Positions 1 to 4,995 of a stretch of DNA of 5,002 bases are shown here, piece by piece. The stretch spans positions 1 through 5,002 of the forward strand of contig CAZLZI010000054.1 in NCBI GenBank assembly GCA_964563965.1, written 5' to 3'. The stretch's first letter is position 1. Every line of letters starts with the position of its first letter. Origin of the DNA: CAZCAQ01 sp964563965. GTDB lineage: Bacteria; Patescibacteriota; WWE3; UBA101185; UBA10185. Under the pieces are notes generated by a model. The model was not told the origin of the DNA. It was given only the letters and a program-made list of their open reading frames with translations, and did not search any database. The position numbers were made by a program, and so were the translations under genes.

Positions 1-2
1 AA

Positions 3-1193
3 GAAAAGGTAAAAACAAACAAGACTAGATTTCAAAAGTTACTTGATTTGTCAGAACTTCCACCTCTTGCAAAAAAGCTTAAGTCTCAAAAGAAAAAAAT
101 AGTTTTTACCATAGGATCTTTTAATCTGCTTCAGCCCGGACAGTGCAGGTACTTAGCAGAGGCAAAATCTAATGGAGATATTCTAGTAGTGGGAGTTACA
201 TCAGACATTTCCGAGAGAATAAAAGGAGCAGAATTTCCACTCATCTCTGAAGACATTAGAAAAGAACTATTAGCATTTTTAAAAGTCGTTGATTACATAA
301 TTTCTGTGGATGAAAGAAATCCCTATGATGTTTTACTGCTGTTGCAACCAGATATCTTTTATACAGTTGAACAAAGCTGGGACAGCGGGGCTCGTACTAA
401 ATCAGATAAACAAATTTGTAAAATGACAGGGACTAAAATAACTGTGTTTCCTACTTATTACCCGTATTACACCACAAATGATCTGGTCGAGCATATTGCT
501 AATATACGAGTTATTAAGATTCTAGAGAATTATTTAAAAGATCGTGTCGATGGCTTTAGCTTAAATCCTGATAAAGATTTAAAACCTGCTGATTTTGGTC
601 TCCAAACACCAACAAACAAACAAGCCTATGATCCAAAACACCAAATTCTAGATATGCAATCACTGGCCACACTTAAGAAGAAACATAACCGTGCCAAGAT
701 CTGTTTAGTCGGCGGTAGTTTTGATCTACTACACATTGGCCATGCTAGATTTATTGAACAAGCTGCTTTAAATGGAGACATTCTTGTCGTGGGTATTCCA
801 TCAGATGCTGTTATCAGATATACAAAAGGTGTTGGTAGGCCAATTATTTCAGAGTACTCACGGGCGTATACCTTGTGTCATCTTGATCCTGTAGACTATG
901 TAGCTATCTTTGATGGCGGGACCGTGTTTAATTGCATTGAGGTATTACAGCCTGATGTTTTTTACACTGTTGATGAAGACTGGAATAAAGCATACAAGTC
1001 CAGTAAAGAGTATAAGTATGTGAAAAAGTATGGTGGTGAGGTTGTTGTAGGACCACGTCAAGCACCTTTAACCTCGTCATCCGGCATTATTGACAAACTA
1101 GCGCAACGTAAAGTTAAAGAGATTTTTAGAGAGTGTATGGATGAAGAGAAATATCAAAAGATTTTAAATGAACTACCAAAACTTCGGAAATAA
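3..1193 (+). CDS. Tandem cytidylyltransferase-like (RfaE/HldE C-terminal-like) protein, 5' partial
   Basis: This protein has two copies of the nucleotidyltransferase fold that joins a nucleotide to a phosphorylated small molecule, as in the HldE C-terminal domain and TagD. The frame is open to the left edge with no ATG, GTG or TTG before the TTG at 48. Residues before that TTG (LLDLSEL) align with the lead-in of the second copy (ILDMQSL), so the true start is probably outside the window; 396 residues are visible. Numbered from the TTG, copy 1 is about -6 to 165 and copy 2 about 200-381. Copy 2 has an intact HIGH motif (residues 229-232, bases 732-743) after GGSFDLL, then NGDILVVG, and TSSSGII near the end. 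Copy 1 reads QPGQ at the catalytic site (bases 132-143). Both share QPD(I/V)FYTV and a Trp where HldE-type enzymes usually have VKGGDY, so heptose phosphate is a doubtful substrate. The fold is confident; the substrate is unknown. Confidence 0.85.
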   Translation, partial: EKVKTNKTRFQKLLDLSELPPLAKKLKSQKKKIVFTIGSFNLLQPGQCRYLAEAKSNGDILVVGVTSDISERIKGAEFPLISEDIRKELLAFLKVVDYIISVDERNPYDVLLLLQPDIFYTVEQSWDSGARTKSDKQICKMTGTKITVFPTYYPYYTTNDLVEHIANIRVIKILENYLKDRVDGFSLNPDKDLKPADFGLQTPTNKQAYDPKHQILDMQSLATLKKKHNRAKICLVGGSFDLLHIGHARFIEQAALNGDILVVGIPSDAVIRYTKGVGRPIISEYSRAYTLCHLDPVDYVAIFDGGTVFNCIEVLQPDVFYTVDEDWNKAYKSSKEYKYVKKYGGEVVVGPRQAPLTSSSGIIDKLAQRKVKEIFRECMDEEKYQKILNELPKLRK

Positions 1194-1211
1194 GTATCTT
1201 AGTATTTATTT
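1188..1211 (+). terminator. Weak AT-rich hairpin at the end of the nucleotidyltransferase gene
   Basis: Bases 1188-1196 pair with 1203-1211 (9 bp including one G-U in plus-strand RNA) around a 6-base loop. The stop codon TAA (1191-1193) lies in the left arm and the right arm is mostly T. The stem has no G-C pair, so it is thermodynamically weak. It may be a 3'-end signal or just AT-rich chance. Confidence 0.25.
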
Positions 1212-1228
1212 AACTAGTGACTGTAAGT

Positions 1229-1234
1229 TATAAT
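1229..1234 (+). promoter_or_regulatory. Candidate -10 element for the dCMP deaminase-synthase operon
   Basis: A perfect TATAAT lies in the 80-base gap before the dCMP deaminase. Transcription would start near 1241, giving a leader of about 33 bases. No good -35 hexamer is visible 16-18 bases upstream (TTATTT at 1206-1211 is poor), and there is no TG extension. The same 11 bases, TAAGTTATAAT, recur at 4985-4995. Confidence 0.4.
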
Positions 1235-1273
1235 TCTTAAGATTATGCTGTTTATTTCTCTTCCTACTTCATC

Positions 1274-1729
1274 ATGACTGAACTTGAATTAATGAAATAT
1301 ACCTCTCTGCTATGCAATAAGTCTTCTTGTGGCTATAAGACAGGCTGCATTGCTGTACAACATGGGGACATTGTGCTGGAAGGGTTTAATGAACAACTTG
1401 CAGGTGAAATGTATTGTCAGAATGGAACATGTAGCAGACAAACATTGGGTTTATCCCACGGCAAAGATCCACACATTGTCTGTGCTATCCATGCTGAAGC
1501 TTCAGTTGTAGCTCAAGCTGCACGTAAAGGTATAGCTCTTAACGCCTGTGAGCTTTATGTGACTACATTTCCCTGTTTAATATGTGCGAGAAGTCTTGTT
1601 AAGGTCGGTATAAAGAAATTGTACTATATGGCAGACTATGCAGATGGTAATAAAGCCCGAAGTCTACTTGAAACCAATGGTATTGAACTTATTCACATCC
1701 CAAAAAATGATGTATGGGGGGAGGACTAA
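1274..1729 (+). CDS. dCMP deaminase (zinc-dependent cytidine/deoxycytidylate deaminase family)
   Basis: The likely reaction is zinc-dependent hydrolytic deamination of dCMP to dUMP, the substrate of thymidylate synthase. The 151-residue protein has the family signature: His73-Ala-Glu75 (zinc ligand and proton shuttle) and Pro100-Cys101-x-x-Cys104 (zinc ligands). A cysteine-bearing insertion before HAE (Cys48, Cys53, Cys70) is typical of dCMP deaminases rather than free-cytidine deaminases. After HAE it reads ASVVAQAA, without the Asn common in dCMP deaminases (HAExNAI). The ATG at 1274 opens directly into a family-like N-terminus, but there is no SD ahead of it (the upstream bases are pyrimidine-rich). 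The gene ends 5 bases before the preferred start of the thymidylate synthase fusion. That pairing is the strongest support for dCMP over other deaminase substrates such as riboflavin intermediates or tRNA adenosine. Confidence 0.85.
   Translation: MTELELMKYTSLLCNKSSCGYKTGCIAVQHGDIVLEGFNEQLAGEMYCQNGTCSRQTLGLSHGKDPHIVCAIHAEASVVAQAARKGIALNACELYVTTFPCLICARSLVKVGIKKLYYMADYADGNKARSLLETNGIELIHIPKNDVWGED
1720..1724 (+). promoter_or_regulatory. SD sequence that decides the start of the synthase gene
   Basis: GGAGG sits in a purine run (1716-1725) inside the last codons of the dCMP deaminase. It is 10 bases before the ATG at 1735. The earlier in-frame ATG at 1714 overlaps this run and has no SD of its own, so the ATG at 1735 is preferred. 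Its position within the upstream gene suggests translational coupling. Confidence 0.7.
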
Positions 1730-1734
1730 TAACT

Positions 1735-3231
1735 ATGGACTGGCCAGTATATTTCAAGGAGGCGCTAATTGTTAAAAATAAAGATTCCAATATAGGTATT
1801 ACAACTTTATGGATGCCAAAAGAAAGTGTGGCGGATGGCTTAGGAGATACTGACTTTTGTGTTTGCGGGCAACTTTACACTAAGCGGGGACTAAATCCTA
1901 TGTTTCGCAATATCTTAGCTAATCCTACTATTAGATATATTATTCTCTGTGGTGTCGATCGACAGGGGAGTGGGGATGCGATTCTTAAGTTTTTTGCAGC
2001 GGGTTTTGAAGAATTACTTGGAGAAAGTGGTGAGAGAAAAGGCTATAAGATTGTTGGGGATGATGAGGCACTGTTGGATAAAGAGTTTACTCACGAATCG
2101 CTTTCTCTGCTTAAGCAGGAGGTAGAGATATTTGACTTTAGACTAAAACCCATTGCAGAAATCAAAGATTTTATACTCACTTTGGCTAAAAAAGAACCAT
2201 TTGGAGAACCCCAACTTTTTGATGAACCAAAACAAGAAGCGATAGCTAGATATCCTAGTGACATGTCAGTGTTTAAAGTGAGGCGCGAAAAAGTCGCAGA
2301 TGCGTGGCTTGATGCGTTAAAAATTATCAACAGATTTGGAACAACTATTTCTGGTATGTATGGAGACGTTAAGGAAGTGCATAATCTTGCAATAGTTGTG
2401 GAAAACGAAGATCCCACGCAGCCGTTTCTGCCTGAATATTTAAAGTTTGGTAAAGATGGGCTAGAGCATTACATTGAAGGGTTTTTTGATACCGATACGA
2501 AGGGTCAAGCTTATACATATGGCGAACGAATATTTCAGTGGGATGGCATTAATCAATATGATCACATGGTAACAAAGCTTAAAAGATATCCAGCAGATAG
2601 GGGTGCCGTTACTGTACTTTGGAAGCCGCATGTTGATAATTTCCCACCTCAAAAAACACAAATAAAGACAATGGGACAAACACAAGGCTGGAAAGTACCA
2701 TGTCTTGTAATGTTGTTGGCCCAATGTATTGATGACAGGCTTAATCTAACTTGTGTATTTAGAAATAATGATATTTATGGAGCTTGGCCGTTAAATGCCT
2801 TTGCTCTAAGAACTTTACAACAGCGTTTAGCCGCTGAAATTGGCAAAGATATGGGAAGTTTAACGACCATTTCCCATATTGCAGAGATTTATGAAATTGA
2901 TTGGAGCGATAGTATCACTATTGTGTCAAACACTGACACATTGGCAAGAACTTGTACATGGGATACCAGAGGCTACTATACCGTTGAAGTTGTAGCTAAC
3001 AACATATTGCTTAAGTTTTTCACTCCTGATGGTAGTACTCAATTAGCCGAATTTTGTGAGGATGGCATGAAGCCAAAAGTTGCAAGAGATTTATGTGCAA
3101 CAGCAATTAAGGATATGTTGATTTCAGATCTAGGGGCTGCAGCAGATCTAGGGAGACAACTGGCTAAAGCAGAATCTGCTATAAAATTAGGCTTAAAGTT
3201 TGTGCAAGATCAAAACTTAAAAGCTAACTAA
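1735..3231 (+). CDS. MtrA-like / thymidylate synthase / DUF4346 fusion protein
   Basis: This 498-residue protein probably methylates dUMP to dTMP. Residues about 20-145 resemble methyl-H4MPT:CoM methyltransferase subunit A (MtrA), with ILANPTIRYIILCG, a GYKIVG strand and QEVEIFDF. Residues about 175-390 are a thymidylate synthase closest in pattern to the short methanogen type: YGER (262-265), catalytic Cys323 in VPC, FRNND (342-346), then GAWPLN with Asn354, the usual pyrimidine-reading Asn that favours dUMP over dCMP. EIY (384-386) follows. Residues about 400-495 match DUF4346, with WDTRGYYTVEV, DLGRQLAKAE and a final FVQD. Odd points: no His is visible where MtrA binds cobalt, Gly290 sits at an Arg position and Glu384 at a His position of typical synthases, and there is an insertion of about 17 residues before Cys323. 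The gene forms an operon with the dCMP deaminase. Start choice is explained at the SD entry. Domain identities are from memory of the families; cofactor use is unknown. Confidence 0.8.
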   Translation: MDWPVYFKEALIVKNKDSNIGITTLWMPKESVADGLGDTDFCVCGQLYTKRGLNPMFRNILANPTIRYIILCGVDRQGSGDAILKFFAAGFEELLGESGERKGYKIVGDDEALLDKEFTHESLSLLKQEVEIFDFRLKPIAEIKDFILTLAKKEPFGEPQLFDEPKQEAIARYPSDMSVFKVRREKVADAWLDALKIINRFGTTISGMYGDVKEVHNLAIVVENEDPTQPFLPEYLKFGKDGLEHYIEGFFDTDTKGQAYTYGERIFQWDGINQYDHMVTKLKRYPADRGAVTVLWKPHVDNFPPQKTQIKTMGQTQGWKVPCLVMLLAQCIDDRLNLTCVFRNNDIYGAWPLNAFALRTLQQRLAAEIGKDMGSLTTISHIAEIYEIDWSDSITIVSNTDTLARTCTWDTRGYYTVEVVANNILLKFFTPDGSTQLAEFCEDGMKPKVARDLCATAIKDMLISDLGAAADLGRQLAKAESAIKLGLKFVQDQNLKAN

Positions 3232-3249
3232 CTCAAGAATTTAGTTAGC
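3223..3249. terminator. Hairpin shared by two convergent gene ends
   Basis: GCTAACTAA (3223-3231) pairs perfectly with TTAGTTAGC (3241-3249) around a 9-base loop. The synthase TAA (3229-3231) lies in the left arm and the kinase TAG (complement of 3228-3230) overlaps it. On the minus strand the stem is followed by TTTTAAGTTTT, a fair U-rich tail, so termination of kinase transcripts is the better-supported role. The plus side has no T run. Confidence 0.5.
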
Positions 3250-4076
3250 ATGTGGTTAGAGAACTTTAGATCCTCAGTCCAAGCCTCATCACTGTCATAC
3301 ATCTCTTTGCTGTTAGTAACGTTTGTAACATGTTCAACTACAAAAGCTCGGCTAAAATCATAAAGCATAGCTGAATCTACCTTTGCAGTATAGGTCTCAA
3401 GAAACATTCCTAAAACTTCTTCAAACTTTAAATTTTCCATTCTAAACCAAAAGAAGACACTTGCTCTGGCGAGATCAAGTTCTTTTGGTCCTAAACAGGC
3501 GTTTTCGAAATCTACTACTCGGACTAGTTGGTTATGTGCAATTAAGATATTTGAAGGGGTTAAATCACCGTGAATTAGCACACTACTTTCAGAGTCTTTG
3601 ACTTCAAGCATGTTTGAGTCTTTAAGCAATGCTAGTTTTTGTGCAGGCATTTGCGTATGCAGTCGCTTCAAAAAGGCTGCTGTTTGTCCAATTATATCTT
3701 TAGTGGGGTTAAATGGCATGACGCCCTCCATGTGATCAGATAGCCTTAATATCTTTTTTACCCCTTGTTCGTCTGTAATCACACAAATATGATTGCCTTT
3801 TTTACTCTTGATGAAATGGGGTATTGGTAATAAGTCAGATAGAAGCTCCGAAATTAAAATATCTTTTTGAATAGCATGCAGCTTAGTGTCTGAATAGGTT
3901 GAAAGTCGTAAGATAAGTTTGCCTGCAGTAGTTTCAAGATAAAATGCGGTAGTGTTATAGCCCCAATTAATAAGATTTAAGAACTTTATCTGGAGATCAT
4001 ATTCTTGGGTTACCAAGTCTTCAATGTGTTTATTGTATTTCTGAGTCTTTAGTATGTAGTCGTGTCTTTGGTCCAT
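3228..4076 (-). CDS. APH/choline-kinase-like small-molecule phosphotransferase
   Basis: The 282-residue protein belongs to the protein-kinase-like phosphotransferase family (aminoglycoside, choline and homoserine kinases), which moves the ATP gamma-phosphate to a hydroxyl on a small molecule. The catalytic loop is H169-G-D171-L-T-P-S-N176 and the metal site is D189-F-E191, followed by CLGPKELDLAR, the family's usual GDPxxDLA-like segment. The N-lobe strand GKLILRLS (52-59) has Arg where many members have Lys. ATG at 4076 is preferred over an in-frame TTG at 4112: the extra 12 residues look unlike the family and the TTG has no SD. The ATG also lacks an SD, so the start is moderately sure. The gene is divergent from the Nudix gene and its end overlaps the synthase by 4 bases. 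There is no sign that it is an antibiotic-resistance enzyme; a metabolic kinase is equally likely. Confidence 0.8.
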   Translation of the reverse strand: MDQRHDYILKTQKYNKHIEDLVTQEYDLQIKFLNLINWGYNTTAFYLETTAGKLILRLSTYSDTKLHAIQKDILISELLSDLLPIPHFIKSKKGNHICVITDEQGVKKILRLSDHMEGVMPFNPTKDIIGQTAAFLKRLHTQMPAQKLALLKDSNMLEVKDSESSVLIHGDLTPSNILIAHNQLVRVVDFENACLGPKELDLARASVFFWFRMENLKFEEVLGMFLETYTAKVDSAMLYDFSRAFVVEHVTNVTNSKEMYDSDEAWTEDLKFSNHMLTKFLS

Positions 4077-4113
4077 AGTTACACTGCTTTCACAATAAAA
4101 AGATCTTAACAAG

Positions 4114-4131
4114 TATCATTTTAAAATGATA
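4114..4131. promoter_or_regulatory. Perfect 18-bp palindrome in the divergent gap, candidate operator
   Basis: TATCATTTTAAAATGATA is its own reverse complement over all 18 bases. It lies between the divergent kinase and Nudix genes, upstream of both preferred starts. One half-site, TATCATTT, recurs at 4162-4169 inside the spacer of the Nudix promoter. This is the form expected for a dimeric repressor or activator. No regulator gene is present in the window, and an AT-rich palindrome could also be a chance or structural element. Confidence 0.45.
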
Positions 4132-4152
4132 GTGGAGTTTCATCTCGTTAAC

Positions 4153-4180
4153 TTTACAATCTATCATTTATTCATATACT
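4153..4180 (+). promoter_or_regulatory. Sigma-70-type promoter of the Nudix gene, predicted leaderless
   Basis: TTTACA (4153-4158) and TATACT (4175-4180) each match consensus at five of six bases and are 16 bases apart. The expected transcription start, seven bases after the last base of the -10, is 4187, the A of the ATG. No SD is present before that ATG. Together these point to a leaderless message. Confidence 0.65.
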
Positions 4181-4186
4181 AAGACT

Positions 4187-4618
4187 ATGGTAGATCGACA
4201 AGTAGACATTCATAAAGCTGGAGCGATTTTAATCAAAGACAAAAAGCTACTGTTAACGCATGAACTTGGGAAACACTTTTACATAGCCCCTGGTGGTAAA
4301 GTGGAAACTGGTGAGTCCTCGGAAGAAGCCGTTATACGCGAGTTAGAAGAGGAAGTAAACATACAAGTAACACTTCCTAATCTAGCTTTCTTTGGCACAT
4401 TTTATGCTCAAGCAGCTGGAGCAGAGCATAAATATTTGCAAATGGATGTGTTCCTAGTTACTGATTGGTCTGGTGATCCTTCTCCGAATTCTGGAGAAGA
4501 GGAGATTGATGATATAGCGTGGGTGAATACAATATCTAAGCCTGATAACATTCAAATTGGTTCTATTTTCGAGCATCAAGTAATGCCTAAATTAAAGCTT
4601 TTAGGTTTGATAGATTAA
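4187..4618 (+). CDS. Nudix hydrolase
   Basis: Nudix enzymes hydrolyse a nucleoside diphosphate linked to another moiety, using Mg2+ held by the Nudix box. The box spans residues 37-59: Gly37, Glu43 after five residues, then R51-E-L-E-E-E56-V-N-I. This fits GX5EX7REUXEEXGU except that Asn58 replaces the second Gly, a tolerated change in some members; the metal-binding Glu52, Glu55 and Glu56 are kept. The protein has 143 residues, a normal single-domain length, with the opening strand HKAGAILIKDKKLLL. ATG 4187 fits the family start and coincides with the predicted transcription start. The substrate is not readable: oxidised or canonical dNTPs, ADP-ribose and sugar nucleotides are all possible. 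The nearby dTMP genes make a dNTP role attractive, but it is not in their operon. Confidence 0.88.
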   Translation: MVDRQVDIHKAGAILIKDKKLLLTHELGKHFYIAPGGKVETGESSEEAVIRELEEEVNIQVTLPNLAFFGTFYAQAAGAEHKYLQMDVFLVTDWSGDPSPNSGEEEIDDIAWVNTISKPDNIQIGSIFEHQVMPKLKLLGLID

Positions 4619-4646
4619 GTAGTAGCAAAGCTTGTGGTCTGTAACA

Positions 4647-4693
4647 TGTTGTGGACAATGCTAGCAATGTATCAACCTGCATTGCCCACAACA
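4647..4693. terminator. Long hairpin between convergent genes
   Basis: Bases 4647-4661 pair with 4679-4693, 15 pairs around a 17-base loop. The one imperfect pair is A-C in plus-strand RNA but G-U in minus-strand RNA, so the minus transcript folds without a mismatch. It lies between the ends of the Nudix gene (4618) and the small membrane-protein gene (4714), where a bidirectional terminator is expected. Neither side has a strong U tract, so it may instead be an RNA 3'-end stabiliser. Confidence 0.5.
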
Positions 4694-4695
4694 CA

Positions 4696-4709
4696 TCTTT
4701 ATATAAAGA
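4696..4709. repeat. 14-bp perfect palindrome TCTTTATATAAAGA
   Basis: This self-complementary stretch lies between the long hairpin and the stop codon of the minus-strand membrane-protein gene. It is all A/T except for one C and one G. It may be part of the 3'-end structure of the minus transcript, but a palindrome of this length and composition is weak evidence. Confidence 0.3.
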
Positions 4710-4713
4710 AAAG

Positions 4714-4932
4714 TTATTCTCTGTTTATATTTACATCTATCTCACTTGGTACCTCGACATTGGGCATTACTCGTTGTGGTTGTCTTATCATTGGTAGTGC
4801 GTAGACGAAGAATAGATAACCAAGCAATAACATGGTTAAAAGGCCAAATATGGTCCCTAGCATATTATTTCCAGAGTTTCCTTCACTGTTAGTAGATTGT
4901 ACTGGTGTAGGATTATTTATTACTGTTGACAT
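4714..4932 (-). CDS. Small single-helix membrane protein, function unknown
   Basis: I do not recognise a named family. The 72-residue protein has a polar N-terminus rich in Asn, Ser and Thr (residues 1-23, no Lys or Arg), one hydrophobic helix at about 24-48 ending in YALP, and a tail of about 24 residues with Arg50, Arg54, several prolines and the ending VPSEIDVNINRE. The positive-inside rule suggests N-out, C-in. The helix is interior and no cleavage site is evident, so it is probably a membrane anchor rather than a secreted peptide. AGGAG (complement of 4937-4941) lies 4 bases before the ATG, the best SD in the window, which argues for a real translated gene. Similar small proteins with a Val-Pro/Asp-Val-Asn-Ile tail are, from memory, common hypotheticals in Patescibacteria; this is unverified. 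Confidence 0.75.
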   Translation of the reverse strand: MSTVINNPTPVQSTNSEGNSGNNMLGTIFGLLTMLLLGYLFFVYALPMIRQPQRVMPNVEVPSEIDVNINRE

Positions 4933-4936
4933 AGTT

Positions 4937-4941
4937 CTCCT
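4937..4941 (-). promoter_or_regulatory. SD of the small membrane-protein gene
   Basis: AGGAG on the minus strand, within AAAGGAGAA, is 4 bases from the ATG at 4932. It is strong and supports both the start and the coding status of this short gene. Confidence 0.75.
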
Positions 4942-4989
4942 TTGTTACTGATTAAATACTGGTATCACTATGCCCAAATAATGCTAAGT

Positions 4990-4995
4990 TATAAT
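4990..4995 (+). promoter_or_regulatory. Candidate -10 element near the right edge
   Basis: TATAAT lies within TAAGTTATAAT, the same 11 bases as at 1224-1234. It could drive a plus-strand gene beyond the window, starting near 5002. No -35 is visible at normal spacing. The minus strand of the same bases (TATTAT) could instead serve the small membrane-protein gene. Confidence 0.3.

Noticed and set aside
1329..1511. 60-residue plus-strand open frame
   Set aside because: It is in another frame of the dCMP deaminase, covering the sequence that encodes the catalytic HAE motif; no independent support.
1714..1734. Synthase start at ATG 1714 (adds MGGGLIT)
   Set aside because: The added codons are the SD-like purine run itself, which suits the ATG at 1735.
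2091..2724. Two minus-strand open frames (2091-2417 and 2461-2724)
   Set aside because: They lie wholly inside the well-supported synthase gene on the other strand, lack SDs and show no recognisable motifs.
3125..3153. Direct repeat CAGATCTAGGG at 3125-3135 and 3143-3153
   Set aside because: It encodes DLGAAADLG at a position where DUF4346 proteins normally have a segment of the same length, so it is probably codon coincidence and not an expansion or integration site.
4077..4112. Kinase start at TTG 4112, adding 12 residues
   Set aside because: No SD, a weak start codon directly against the palindrome, and the extra residues have no family resemblance. The ATG at 4076 is preferred, though not proven.
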